Below, piece by piece: positions 46,370 through 56,645 of a stretch of DNA of 64,000 bases (position 1 is the first letter of the stretch; each line of letters begins with the position of its first letter). Where the stretch lies: NCBI RefSeq assembly GCF_013285155.1, contig NZ_JABTEL010000013.1:1-64000 (forward strand). The letters run 5' to 3'. Source of the DNA: Winogradskyella undariae. GTDB taxonomy: Bacteria > Bacteroidota > Bacteroidia > Flavobacteriales > Flavobacteriaceae. Below the pieces are notes generated by a model, which did not search any database, was not told the DNA's origin, and saw only the letters and a list, made by a program, of their open reading frames with translations. The position numbers and the translations under genes are program-made.

Positions 46370-48709
46370 TTAATTTTTTGTTCTTAATATATTAAGTTTT
46401 GCAAAACGCAATAGTAATTTTTTAACATCACCATTCTGAAACTTAATTTCAGCTTTAGCATCTGCACCTGTTCCTTCAAGGCTCATTACTTGTCCCCTAC
46501 CAAATCGATCATGATTTACGGTATTTCCTACGACTAATTTAGTATCAAATGAGCTTGGTGCATCTTCAGTTTCTGCAAGAGGTTTCATTTTCTTTGGTGT
46601 ACTAATTTGAAATTTCTCAGGTTTCTTCTTAGAGTCTTTTCTCAAAATTTTTGCTGTTTTTGGTTTCGCAAAACGAATGCGATTTGGTTCAATGTCTCCA
46701 AATATAGAATTGTCTAACATTGGATTGACACGTTGTTGTTTTAAGGGTGTTACTATATTTACAAATTCCTCATCAATTTCTTCAATAAATCGACTTGGTT
46801 CTGCATCTATTAATTTTCCCCATCGGTAACGCGATAAGGTATAAGTTAAATAGGCTTGTTTTTCGGCTCTTGTTAATGCTACATAAAATAAACGACGCTC
46901 TTCTTCTAATTCACTACGCGTATTCATGCTCATGCCACTTGGAAATAAATCTTCTTCCATACCAACAATAAAGACATGTCCAAATTCTAATCCTTTAGCT
47001 AAGTGAATGGTCATTAAAGCTACATGGTCTGGATCACCTTTGTCTCCATCTAAATCTGTTGCCAGAGCAATATCTTCTAAAAATTCAGCTAAAGAATCTC
47101 CTGCATCTGCCAACTCTAACTGACCTTCAACGAAATCTTTAATACCATTTAATAATTCTTGGACATTGTCCATTTTTACAACACCTTCAGGCGTAGCATC
47201 TTTATTAAGTTCTTTTACTAATCCACTTGTTTTAGTTACATGTTCTGCTAAATCAAACGCATTTGCAGTCTGATTCATTACTTGATAACTTTCAATAAGC
47301 GTAACAAAATCTCTTAATTTATTCTTTGTTCCTCCATTGATATTAATATCAATTTTATCGAGGTTTTTTAGAACTTCAAAAATCGTTTTACCGTAACCAT
47401 TAGCAGCTACAATTAATCGATCTACTGTAGTCTGACCAATTCCTCTTGCTGGATAATTAATAACACGTTTTAATGCTTCTTCATCCGAAGGATTTAAAAT
47501 TAAACGTAAATAAGCCGTTAAATCCTTAATCTCTTTACGTTGGTAAAATGATAATCCACCATAAATACGGTAAGGAATATCTCGCTTACGTAAAGCATCT
47601 TCAATAGCTCTAGACTGTGCGTTGGTACGATATAAAACAGCAAAATCACTATTGTTTAGTTGCTCATTCATTTTGGTTTCCCAAATAGTACTCGCTACAT
47701 AACGACCTTCATCACCATCGGTTAAAGCACGGTGTACTTTTACCTTTTCTCCAACATCATTAGAGGTCCAAACTATTTTATCTAATTTTGTTTTGTTATG
47801 TTCTATTACAGAGTTTGCAGCACCTACAATACATTTTGTAGAACGGTAATTCTGCTCTAAGCGGTACATATTTACACCGTCGTAATCCTTTTGGAAATTT
47901 AAAATATTACTAATGTTTGCACCACGGAAAGCATAGATACTTTGCGCATCATCACCTACCACACAGATATTTTGAAAACGATCTGCTAAAGCACGTACAA
48001 TTAAATATTGAGAGTGGTTTGTATCTTGATACTCATCTACTAATATATATCTAAAACGATCTTGGTATTGTGCTAAAACAGCTGGGAAACGTGTTAAAAG
48101 TTCATTGGTTCTTAACAACAAATCATCAAAATCCATACAACCAGCTTTAAAACAACGATCTACATATTCTTTATAAATCTCCCCTATTCTTGGACGCCTC
48201 GCCATAGCATCTGCTTCCATTAAATCTGGGTTTTTGTAATACGCTTTAACAGTTACAAGACTGTTTTTGTAAGATGAAATACGGCTATAAACCTGTTTTG
48301 TTTTATAAATATCTTTATCAAGCCCCATTTCCTTAATGATAGAACCCATTAATTTTTGAGAATCTTGTGTATCGTAAATTGTAAAATTGCTTGGGAACCC
48401 TAAATGATGACCTTCAAAACGTAGAATTTTTGCAAAAACTGAGTGAAAAGTTCCCATCCAAAGGTTCTTAGCTTCACTATCACCAACGATGTCTGCAATT
48501 CTGCCTTTCATTTCTTTAGCAGCCTTATTTGTAAAGGTTAATGCTAAGATGTTAAAGGCATCTACACCTTTACTCATTAAATAAGCAATACGAAATGTAA
48601 GCACACGTGTTTTACCAGATCCTGCACCAGCAATGATAATCATTGGTCCATCAATCTGTATGGTAGGCGCTAATTGAGCCTCATTAAGCTGACTAAGATA
48701 CTTTTCCAA
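46370..48709 (-). CDS. UvrD/PcrA-family ATP-dependent DNA helicase
   Basis: A 779-aa superfamily 1A 3'-5' helicase for nucleotide-excision and mismatch repair and for removing proteins from DNA. Motifs are in order: GAGSGKT (28-34), FTNKAAKEMKGRI, DEYQDTN, VGDDAQSIYAFRGA, NYRSTK, LMTIHLAKGLEF and VALTRAEKQAYL. The C-terminal NTVNHDRFGRGQVMSLEG is the RNA-polymerase-binding Tudor-like segment of PcrA. The start is a TTG at 48709; no in-frame ATG exists upstream, and the N-terminus then aligns with homologues. Monocistronic. Confidence 0.93.
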   Translation of the reverse strand: MEKYLSQLNEAQLAPTIQIDGPMIIIAGAGSGKTRVLTFRIAYLMSKGVDAFNILALTFTNKAAKEMKGRIADIVGDSEAKNLWMGTFHSVFAKILRFEGHHLGFPSNFTIYDTQDSQKLMGSIIKEMGLDKDIYKTKQVYSRISSYKNSLVTVKAYYKNPDLMEADAMARRPRIGEIYKEYVDRCFKAGCMDFDDLLLRTNELLTRFPAVLAQYQDRFRYILVDEYQDTNHSQYLIVRALADRFQNICVVGDDAQSIYAFRGANISNILNFQKDYDGVNMYRLEQNYRSTKCIVGAANSVIEHNKTKLDKIVWTSNDVGEKVKVHRALTDGDEGRYVASTIWETKMNEQLNNSDFAVLYRTNAQSRAIEDALRKRDIPYRIYGGLSFYQRKEIKDLTAYLRLILNPSDEEALKRVINYPARGIGQTTVDRLIVAANGYGKTIFEVLKNLDKIDININGGTKNKLRDFVTLIESYQVMNQTANAFDLAEHVTKTSGLVKELNKDATPEGVVKMDNVQELLNGIKDFVEGQLELADAGDSLAEFLEDIALATDLDGDKGDPDHVALMTIHLAKGLEFGHVFIVGMEEDLFPSGMSMNTRSELEEERRLFYVALTRAEKQAYLTYTLSRYRWGKLIDAEPSRFIEEIDEEFVNIVTPLKQQRVNPMLDNSIFGDIEPNRIRFAKPKTAKILRKDSKKKPEKFQISTPKKMKPLAETEDAPSSFDTKLVVGNTVNHDRFGRGQVMSLEGTGADAKAEIKFQNGDVKKLLLRFAKLNILRTKN

Positions 48710-48804
48710 TCTAAAAATTTTTGAAGATGTAAAATTACGGATTGTCTCATAGTTTTCTGCAATGAATTGAGATTAATTATTAAGAATCTTATAAAATCAA
48801 TAAC

Positions 48805-50379
48805 TTATTTAGTTCTCATTTCTCCATCACCTGCTATTGCAGACAATAAACCATCCTTAACATTTAACCAAATAAAATTAAAAACAGATTTTGTAACATC
48901 CCGATTGACTTGATCTGATTGACCATACCTAAAATTCTGTTTATCTTCATCACTATCTTTTGAAACAAATAAATTAACTAAAGTTGATAAAAAATTATTC
49001 TTCTCTCTCCCATCTTTTTTCAAAATTAAAACTTCAAAATCATCATATTTAATTTTTAAATCTATTCGAGATGTGTTTGGATCTCCACTTATTGTAAAAT
49101 AAGTCTGATTTAATTCACCATTTAAGTCTACATTTAAATTAGGCTTGGTAAACTGTGCTAGTTGAGTTGCATTAAATGTTCCAAGATTTGCTTTAAACAT
49201 AAATTGATCCGTGGTATCTGAAACTTTAAAATTCCAATCGACTTTTAAAGATGAATTTTTCATGAATTTAGTTTGAATAGCGATTGTAGTTTCTTGATCT
49301 CCGAACGTGTTTCCTAAATTTGAAATTTTAGCATTCATTTCTGTAAAATCTAATCGGCCTGTCTCTTCACCTACTTTTACTTTTTCTAAGTATGAAATTT
49401 TACCATTTTCTATTTCTAGAGATTTTAAACCTAAATTAAAATCTAACTCCCTTATCATTCTTCCGTATAATAATTTCCTTGAGGTGTCATCAGCAACTAA
49501 TTTATCTCTGTAAATTTCTGCTGCAGGAGATTTTAGATGTACTTTTTCTGAATTGAAATAAAACTTTTCGCCATTATCAATACCAAAATTTAAATCATTT
49601 AACCTCAACTCTGCTAATGTAATATTGAAATGATCTCGTTCTTTATTTAAAATAGAAGAATATTCTGATTTTGAATATTTTGTTTTTAATTTGAAACCTT
49701 TAAGTGTTGCGCTGTTATTAGTGAAATGAATGTCATCAACTAAAATATCATCGCAAGTATTGGTTGCCCATTTTAGATTTTCAGCCTTTAATTCAAAATC
49801 ATTATACGTAATTTTCTTGTTTGCTGTGGATGCCTCAGGATCTATTTGAAAGTCGAGAACTTCGAAATTAAAGTTAGGAATACTCAAAATTATAGAATCA
49901 CTTTCATAATTCGTTATTAATACATCGGCCTTAGTAATTGCGATTTTTTCGGCATGAATAATTTGTTTGATCTTATCTAGAAAACTACTTTGATAATCCT
50001 CATTCTTCACGACTGAATTATGTTTGTATTTTGCAATAAGCTCATCGATTACAAGGGATTCTATTGTTATTTTATCATTAAAAAGTAAATCCCAATAGCC
50101 AACATCATTGATTTCTATATATTTAAGTTTTGCGTCTAAAATGGTTTTGTTGGTTGTTTCTTCTGAGACAAGGATTGTTGGGGATTCCACCTCAACATGA
50201 CCTGTCCATATATTAGCATTAATAGATGTGTATTCGATTTTAGTGGATTCGGATACATTATGAAGCTGCTCTCCTATTTTTTGTTCAATAAAACTATTTG
50301 CTAAGAATGATAGTAGCACAGTAACGATTACAACAATAGCTATTACAATGATCGCTTTTTTATATTTTGGTTTTGTCAT
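48805..50379 (-). CDS. AsmA/DUF748-like membrane-anchored protein
   Basis: A 524-aa protein with one N-terminal membrane helix (IIVIAIVVIVTVLLSFLANSF, about residues 10-30) and a long periplasmic beta-rich part without further helices. Repeated strand patterns (VEVESPTILV, LKYIEINDVGYWDLL, KITIESLVIDEL) are like those of AsmA/DUF748 proteins, which form lipid-transfer or scaffold structures in the envelope. It ends FNFIWLNVKDGLLSAIAGD. The assignment is by overall pattern, not by a firm motif. Confidence 0.6.
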   Translation of the reverse strand: MTKPKYKKAIIVIAIVVIVTVLLSFLANSFIEQKIGEQLHNVSESTKIEYTSINANIWTGHVEVESPTILVSEETTNKTILDAKLKYIEINDVGYWDLLFNDKITIESLVIDELIAKYKHNSVVKNEDYQSSFLDKIKQIIHAEKIAITKADVLITNYESDSIILSIPNFNFEVLDFQIDPEASTANKKITYNDFELKAENLKWATNTCDDILVDDIHFTNNSATLKGFKLKTKYSKSEYSSILNKERDHFNITLAELRLNDLNFGIDNGEKFYFNSEKVHLKSPAAEIYRDKLVADDTSRKLLYGRMIRELDFNLGLKSLEIENGKISYLEKVKVGEETGRLDFTEMNAKISNLGNTFGDQETTIAIQTKFMKNSSLKVDWNFKVSDTTDQFMFKANLGTFNATQLAQFTKPNLNVDLNGELNQTYFTISGDPNTSRIDLKIKYDDFEVLILKKDGREKNNFLSTLVNLFVSKDSDEDKQNFRYGQSDQVNRDVTKSVFNFIWLNVKDGLLSAIAGDGEMRTK

Positions 50380-50463
50380 TTTATTCAGTCCTGAAATATT
50401 ATGGATGAATCTACTTAAACGCTTTTAAAACTATTAACCAATACCCTATTTATGTTAACTCAA

Positions 50464-50496
50464 AAAGAGCCATTTCAAAATATGAAATGGCTCTTT
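50464..50496 (-). terminator. Terminator after the 584-aa lipoprotein gene
   Basis: Perfect 14-bp stem AAAGAGCCATTTCA / TGAAATGGCTCTTT, 22 bp past the stop. Confidence 0.85.
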
Positions 50497-50518
50497 AGGT
50501 ATTATTCTTCTTTTTCTA

Positions 50519-52273
50519 TTAACTATCTCTTAGTACATGAATAGTGATTGCTAAGTTTTTTACGGCACCGCTCGTATCCGTATAGGTCCCAGTTATAGTC
50601 ATATCGATATAACCTCCTATGGCTCCAAAATTTGATAAGGTAAATTGTAACGTATCTGGTGCATTATAATCCATATTAATGTCAGACGTTTCAAACCAAA
50701 AATCTGAAGTTGTGTAGGTTCCAGGTGTTGTTGTATTACCACCTGCTCCAATTGAACCATCTGAAGTTTGACTAGCTACCACAAACATACCTCCTGCAGG
50801 TCCTTCTTGATACGCATAGATATTTATTAAATGATATTCTGCCGGATCACTATTTACTTGAACAGATATAAACTCAGTAACCGCACTACAAGCCATAATA
50901 CTACCAACGTTAGGAGTGCTTAAATTAAAAGGTAAAACGGTTGTTGATTGAAACGCATCGTAATCTACTCCTTCTAAAGAAAACGTATTTATGGAAGCAC
51001 ATTTAATAATATTCATTGCAAAAGCGCCATTAGTAACTTCAACTGATGCATCTTGATTTCCGTAAGTTAAATTTACATAACCATCTGTAACATTAGCGTT
51101 ACTACAATTCACTAAATTACCTGATATTGTTTCGGTTACAGCCCCTGAAAGCACAATATCACCATAATTAGTATCTGTAGAAAATGGTCCTATAAGTGTT
51201 GAAAATACGACTGCTCCACACTGATCATAAGCCATTAACGTTATGGTTTCGTTTGCAGGAATTAACCCACAGATTTCACCATTTGCATTTGAGAACCCAT
51301 ATCTAGGATAGATTTCACCTGCTCTTTCTAATGTTACTTTTACATTAGAGATTGGCATATTATTATCATCTACAACATTTAAACAAAACGATACCGTTGG
51401 AAAAGGAGCATCACAATTCCACCACGAAAAATGAGATACCTCACCAATATATACCCCTCCTATTAAATGAGCTTCACCATCTTCTACCCAATACCCATTG
51501 ACCTCATCAAAATGCCATAATGGAATTGTTGAAGGTGCTACTCCACTTTGTGCAGGATCTAATGGCATATGTATTTCAGCCAAATGACCGTCTGCTATGT
51601 TTAATTTCTGACCAGAATCACCTTTTAATTCCACGTTTAACATACCATACGTTTCTAATAATTGCTCATCATCGTCATTGTTTATAGCTTGTAAATTTCC
51701 AGGCATTACATCATATACATTAGCATGCGCAGGGTCTAAATGATACATATACACATCAACATTACCAGAGTACGCATTTCCATCTTCATCTTTAAAAGCA
51801 CCATCGAACTTTACTTTAGCACCGTTACCTAGAGACACTTCACTATTTGTTCCTGAAGACACAGAACCTGTTAGACCCTTAGAAACAAGCATAATACGCA
51901 CATTACTTATACCCTCTGTAGGTACTACGGTTTTTAAGCCTGTAATAAAACCTGCTTTTTCTGCTGTTACATAAGCTTGTCTCTCATTAACAGAAGCATT
52001 TTTAATCATAAAAATACCATTGGCGTCCGTTGTCGCTATCTTGCTTCCTATTACGACGCTTACATCACTTAAAGGCATAGAAGATTCATCTATTATTTTA
52101 CCCATAAAGTCCCTTTGAATACTTGCGCCTTGATCTATAGCACCTATGTTATTATGGTCACTGCCAGAAGATGTATCGTTGAAACCTTCCTCTTTTTCAC
52201 AGGAAGTAAATAGTACACTAAACACTAGAACTAATGCTAGTGAAATTCTTGAAATGATTTGTCTTGTTTTCAT
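50519..52273 (-). CDS. Large secreted lipoprotein with carboxypeptidase-regulatory-like domain
   Basis: A 584-aa lipoprotein (lipobox FTSCEK, Cys25). Residues about 53-130 form a carboxypeptidase-D-regulatory-like beta sandwich (RDFMGKIIDESSMPLSDVSV and TTDANGIFMIKNA). Further beta domains follow, with VSHFSWWNCDAPFPTVSFCL near the middle and an Ig-like C-terminal domain ending ITIHVLRDS. It is a paralogue of the 576-aa lipoprotein at 57807-59537, with matching order and end (HSRRDS). It lies 157 bp downstream of the LytTR regulator. Function unknown; probably surface-exposed. Confidence 0.75.
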   Translation of the reverse strand: MKTRQIISRISLALVLVFSVLFTSCEKEEGFNDTSSGSDHNNIGAIDQGASIQRDFMGKIIDESSMPLSDVSVVIGSKIATTDANGIFMIKNASVNERQAYVTAEKAGFITGLKTVVPTEGISNVRIMLVSKGLTGSVSSGTNSEVSLGNGAKVKFDGAFKDEDGNAYSGNVDVYMYHLDPAHANVYDVMPGNLQAINNDDDEQLLETYGMLNVELKGDSGQKLNIADGHLAEIHMPLDPAQSGVAPSTIPLWHFDEVNGYWVEDGEAHLIGGVYIGEVSHFSWWNCDAPFPTVSFCLNVVDDNNMPISNVKVTLERAGEIYPRYGFSNANGEICGLIPANETITLMAYDQCGAVVFSTLIGPFSTDTNYGDIVLSGAVTETISGNLVNCSNANVTDGYVNLTYGNQDASVEVTNGAFAMNIIKCASINTFSLEGVDYDAFQSTTVLPFNLSTPNVGSIMACSAVTEFISVQVNSDPAEYHLINIYAYQEGPAGGMFVVASQTSDGSIGAGGNTTTPGTYTTSDFWFETSDINMDYNAPDTLQFTLSNFGAIGGYIDMTITGTYTDTSGAVKNLAITIHVLRDS

Positions 52274-52429
52274 ATTATTTTGAGTTAAGAGTGTTGTTAA
52301 TTTATTATCACCCTTATATCAAAACAAGCTTCGATTTGTTACCCTATTTTTTAAAAAATTTATTATTACACCCTTATAATCAACGCTTTTATATTGTATT
52401 GTGCTTTAATAATATTTTGAAGTACATCT

Positions 52430-53173
52430 TTAATTAAATAGCTCTAGAAACGCTTTTTTATTGGCTCTAGAAATTGGAATACGTTGTTTATTTTCTAATA
52501 CTAAATACCCTTCGTTTTCAAAATGTCTCACCTTATTAAGATTTACAATATGCGATTTATGGCATTTAAAAAAATTAGAGGACACCACTTTTTCAAACTT
52601 CCCTAAGTTGTAAGAACTCATTAAAGTAGAATTATCTTCTAAATGGATTTTAGTATAACCTTCATAGCCTTCAATATGTAAAACTTCATCTTGAGGAATA
52701 AAGGATAAGCCCTTAACGGTAGGAACAATCAGCTTATTATTTTCTGTAACTGTAGTTGAAATTAACTTTAACAACTTTGAATTCAGTTCTACATTCTCTT
52801 GAGCTTCCACGCTTTTAATCGCTTTCTCAACGGCCAACTTTAATTCTATGTTGTCAATCGGCTTTAGAATATAATCAATCGCATTTTGCTTAAATGCTTG
52901 TATCGCATATTCGCTGTAAGCTGTTACAAATATGACCTGAAAATCGATCACATCGACAGCTTTTAACAACTCAAAACCATTAATTCTAGGCATTTGTATA
53001 TCTAAAAACACCAATTGTGGCTTCAACTCTTTTATAGCCACAATAGCGGCTTCTGGTTTTTGGTAACTGCCAACAATAGTTATATTTGGAAATAAGTTTT
53101 TAAGCTTTTTCTGCAAACCTTTGATATTCGATATTTCATCGTCAACGATTATAGCTGTTAATTCTTCTATCAT
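52430..53173 (-). CDS. LytTR-family response regulator
   Basis: A 247-aa transcription factor. The receiver domain (1-120) has the acidic pocket Asp11-Asp12-Glu13, phospho-acceptor Asp58 in LVFLDIQMPRING, and the Thr/Lys switch (FVTAYSEYAIQAFKQNAIDYILKP; core VTAYSEYA, YILKP). The C-terminal LytTR domain (about 150-247) has the beta-rich DNA-binding region (FKCHKSHIVNLNKVRHFENE). Its start overlaps the kinase stop by 4 bp (ATGA), so the pair is translated together. It probably controls neighbouring lipoprotein genes. Confidence 0.93.
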   Translation of the reverse strand: MIEELTAIIVDDEISNIKGLQKKLKNLFPNITIVGSYQKPEAAIVAIKELKPQLVFLDIQMPRINGFELLKAVDVIDFQVIFVTAYSEYAIQAFKQNAIDYILKPIDNIELKLAVEKAIKSVEAQENVELNSKLLKLISTTVTENNKLIVPTVKGLSFIPQDEVLHIEGYEGYTKIHLEDNSTLMSSYNLGKFEKVVSSNFFKCHKSHIVNLNKVRHFENEGYLVLENKQRIPISRANKKAFLELFN

Positions 53174-56031
53174 AGTTTTTGCATTATAAATGTGGATTTA
53201 TTCCCTTTTTCGTATTGCTCAGGATGTAATTCTTCTTCTGTATATGAAATATTCCATTTTTTAGAGTTATTTAAAAAATGAAGTCTATCTTTTAAAACAC
53301 TAGATGATTTCACTCCTTTTCGATGACCTTTTTTAGTATTTACAAATCCAACACCATCATCTATAATTTCAACAATTACAATATCTCCTTCTCCTTTTTT
53401 AAAATTAACGGTAACTATTCCGTTGTCTTCTTTATTGAATATTCCATGGTTTATAGCATTTTCAATAATAGGTTGCAGTGTCATCGTTGGAATTTTCAGA
53501 TCTTCTATATAAAGATTTTTATCTACATTAATTTCAAAATTCAATTTCTCCTTAAAACGTAGTTTTTCTATTTCTAAATAACTTTGAAGCAAGCTTATTT
53601 CTGAAGCTAATGAGATTTCGTTTTCTTTAGAGAGTTCGAAAAATTGTCTTATTAGTTTAGAGAATTTCACCAAATACCTTTCTGATGCTTCAAAATCATT
53701 TTCATTAATATAAAACTGAATAGCTGCTAAAGAATTAAACACAAAATGTGGGTTCATTTGAGAACGTAAGGCTTTTAACTGTAATTCAATTAGTCGTTTA
53801 TCTTCAAATACCTTTTTATTCTTTTTAAACTGAGAACGCTTCACAAAAAATCTTGAAATTAATGCAACAACAAACACACTTACTCCAACAATTATGATTT
53901 TAAACCACAAGGTTTGCCACCACAAGGCTTCTATTTTAAATCTTATTTTTTTAGAAATTGATTTATTGTGAATATTAAACGTGTAATCACCTGGTTTAAG
54001 ATTATTAAAGTTTACGGTGTTAATTGCTGTATTCTCCCAATTGGTTTGCAATGGTTCTAGCTTATATAAATAATCCGCATTCTTTAACTTATCTTCAGAA
54101 AAATCAATACTTTCAAATTTAAATTGTATTGTATTATTATTCACATAATCAAACACGGAATTACTTTTAGATATCTGCTGCTGATTATAGGTTGCTTCAT
54201 TTATAAAAACATCAATTAACAAATCTTTTCTTGTCTGATTTATAGGTATAATGGCTAATCCGTTATTAGTACCAATAATTAAGTCTTTTTCTGTAGCATA
54301 AACTGTGTTAACATTATTATTTGGCAAACCATCATTGACATCGTAATACCTTATAAGTTTATACTTATCATTGATTTTACGATAACGTAAAACACCTGAA
54401 TTAGTAGCTAACCAAATATTATCTTCATTTATAAATGCATCTTGAACAATTAAAAACTCTGAATTATCTAAAGCTGTATTTGTTTTTAAATCTGAAATAT
54501 AACTTCCATAACCATCTGTGTTAATTAATATTTCGGTCTGTGAAAGTGGTTTTATACTTAAAATAGGTTTATTGAAATTTTTATTTTTAAAATCTACTTT
54601 TTTAATGGTATCATCTTCTAATTCCTTTAAACCATTATTAGTTGCTATAATTAAACGTGACTTAAAAACTAAAAAGTCATTAGAGCCTTTAAGAATAATA
54701 TCTTTTTTAATATTAAAGGTTTTAGAATCTATTTTAAAAATCCCGAAAGAATAAATCCCATATAAGTTAGAGTTAAAAAATGTAAGTTTCTTTACTAAAG
54801 AGTTAATATACAACGATTGTTTTCCGCTTGTGGTAAAGTTTATAATATCTCTTTTTCCGTTACTTTCAGAGATTAAACCAGACTTCTTTAAGAAGAAAGT
54901 ACGTTTGAGGCTATCTATATACACAGATCCAAAATTATAGTCGTTAGACACTATATAAGATTGAAAAGTTTTATTAATCTCATTGTATTTAAAGAATCCC
55001 TTATTGTATACACTAGCAATCAGATGACTTTCAATAAATTTTAAATCTTGAATTTTCTCATTATTAAAACGATAAGCTATATTTTGTTTTATACGCGGTA
55101 ATTTATAAACACCATTTGTAAATGTAGATAGCCATATGGTATTCTGCCTATCTATATATCCAAAATGTACATTCAATTCTAAAGGAAAAATAAAAGGATT
55201 TATAATATGAAGATCTTTATTTAATGTCGCAACAAAACGGTCTCCACTGATTTGAATTGAATTTCCTACTAAATTAATTCTAGGATATTTTAGTGTTTCT
55301 ATACCAACTTCATCTTTGAATTTAAAACTTTTTAAAACGAATGTTTTTAGATTTAAAAAGCTGTATGATTTTTCAGACACCCAAAAAAATAAGCTATCAC
55401 CTATCTGACCTTTAGTACTATTTTGATTGATAATATGTTTAGTAGAGCTCTTGCTTAATAGATTATTTTTTTTATCATAAACAGTCAGACTTTCATCTTC
55501 AAAACTTACACCTAAGTAAGCTACTTTGTCATTAAAAACTTTGGTATAATCTTCATATTTATTGGCTTTAGGCGTGTTTTTATAACTGTGCCAAACATTG
55601 TCTTTTAAATGATAAACATTTTTTGGCCCACCAGGATAAACATTATTATTCAACTGAATAGTGTATATAGGATTTAAAGTCTCTTCCCTATTTTTACTCG
55701 GAAAAGAATAAACACTATCATTTTCTATATATCCTAAACGTGCGGATTTAGACATGTACCAAATTTTACCATCTGGTGTAGGAAACGCATCCCATACATC
55801 ATTATTAGGTAAACCTTGTTTGGTTGTAAAAGTTTTAAATGTTTTTCCATTATACCTAACCATCCCCTTATCTGTTAAAAACCACATAAAGCCTTTAGCA
55901 TCTTGCATAATAGTATAGACGTGATTACTAGGTAAACCGTCCTTTGTAGCGTAATTGGTATATTGTTGTGCGAATGAAAAACTCCATATCAGAAGAAAAT
56001 AAATTGTGATATGGAGTTTGTTTTGTTTCAA
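53170..56031 (-). CDS. Sensor histidine kinase with beta-propeller and Y_Y_Y domain
   Basis: A 953-aa kinase. A signal peptide (ending SFSFAQQ) precedes a periplasmic two-component propeller (about 25-600; DGLPSNHVYTIMQDAKGFMW and LPNNDVWDA repeats, later DGLPNNNVNTVYATEKDLI), a Y_Y_Y domain (about 625-690), one membrane helix (about 700-720) and a LytS-type His-kinase domain with His in RSQMNPHFVFNSL (near residue 762) and an ATPase domain (NAINHGIF, EIIDDGVGF). The start is a TTG at 56031. In Bacteroides such hybrid-like sensors detect glycans in the periplasm; the ligand here is unknown. Confidence 0.9.
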   Translation of the reverse strand: MKQNKLHITIYFLLIWSFSFAQQYTNYATKDGLPSNHVYTIMQDAKGFMWFLTDKGMVRYNGKTFKTFTTKQGLPNNDVWDAFPTPDGKIWYMSKSARLGYIENDSVYSFPSKNREETLNPIYTIQLNNNVYPGGPKNVYHLKDNVWHSYKNTPKANKYEDYTKVFNDKVAYLGVSFEDESLTVYDKKNNLLSKSSTKHIINQNSTKGQIGDSLFFWVSEKSYSFLNLKTFVLKSFKFKDEVGIETLKYPRINLVGNSIQISGDRFVATLNKDLHIINPFIFPLELNVHFGYIDRQNTIWLSTFTNGVYKLPRIKQNIAYRFNNEKIQDLKFIESHLIASVYNKGFFKYNEINKTFQSYIVSNDYNFGSVYIDSLKRTFFLKKSGLISESNGKRDIINFTTSGKQSLYINSLVKKLTFFNSNLYGIYSFGIFKIDSKTFNIKKDIILKGSNDFLVFKSRLIIATNNGLKELEDDTIKKVDFKNKNFNKPILSIKPLSQTEILINTDGYGSYISDLKTNTALDNSEFLIVQDAFINEDNIWLATNSGVLRYRKINDKYKLIRYYDVNDGLPNNNVNTVYATEKDLIIGTNNGLAIIPINQTRKDLLIDVFINEATYNQQQISKSNSVFDYVNNNTIQFKFESIDFSEDKLKNADYLYKLEPLQTNWENTAINTVNFNNLKPGDYTFNIHNKSISKKIRFKIEALWWQTLWFKIIIVGVSVFVVALISRFFVKRSQFKKNKKVFEDKRLIELQLKALRSQMNPHFVFNSLAAIQFYINENDFEASERYLVKFSKLIRQFFELSKENEISLASEISLLQSYLEIEKLRFKEKLNFEINVDKNLYIEDLKIPTMTLQPIIENAINHGIFNKEDNGIVTVNFKKGEGDIVIVEIIDDGVGFVNTKKGHRKGVKSSSVLKDRLHFLNNSKKWNISYTEEELHPEQYEKGNKSTFIMQKL

Positions 56032-56136
56032 TATAATTGGCGATCTTAATTTATTACGAATACTATAGTTAAATATAGCCGTAAATTTAGTTTTTAGTTC
56101 TTTTTCAGTAAGAAATACATTCTATAGTTTTTACTA

Positions 56137-56583
56137 TTATAAAACTTCATCTATTACAACGCAAAATTCAACTTCTATACTGCCATAGGTAACGTCATAT
56201 CTCATTTCATCACCCACAGCACTCCCTGTACGTTGGCAGGTTACAGTTACCAATTGATCTGGATTTCCATTTACAGAAATCCAACCTATACCTGTTTCAT
56301 TTTCGATTAGCACATTTGTTGTAAAAAATATAGTAGGAGAACTTGTAAAAGAAGCTATTTCTATGCCTGACGCACCATAAGGTCCGTTACTATCATTTGG
56401 AAAATACTGCGTATTTAATTCTGATTCTGCTAATATAAGCTGATCATCATTATTAGCGTCATAATAAGAAAATCCCTCATAATTACACTCAGCAATATTA
56501 GTTGCATTATCGTCATCATTATCACACGAAACCAACCCCAAACAAATTATAGCAATTATGCTTAACTTTTTAATTATTTTCAT
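56137..56583 (-). CDS. Small lipoprotein, paralogue pair 1a
   Basis: A 148-aa lipoprotein (lipobox CLGLVSCDN) with an Asp/Asn-rich start (CDNDDDNATN). The conserved elements shared with the gene at 57321-57761 are CNYEGFSYY/CNYEGLTAD, NTQYFPND/VTDYFPDN, TVTCQRTGSAVGDEMRYD and VEFCVVID. It is likely surface- or periplasm-anchored, of unknown function. It sits 105 bp upstream of the kinase gene (read from its own strand the kinase follows), within a run of lipoprotein genes on the same strand. Confidence 0.7.
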   Translation of the reverse strand: MKIIKKLSIIAIICLGLVSCDNDDDNATNIAECNYEGFSYYDANNDDQLILAESELNTQYFPNDSNGPYGASGIEIASFTSSPTIFFTTNVLIENETGIGWISVNGNPDQLVTVTCQRTGSAVGDEMRYDVTYGSIEVEFCVVIDEVL

Positions 56584-56645
56584 GTCTTTTATTTTATGTT
56601 TGAATTAATTAGTCTTTAGAAAAATACGCCTTCAAAGATTAATAT

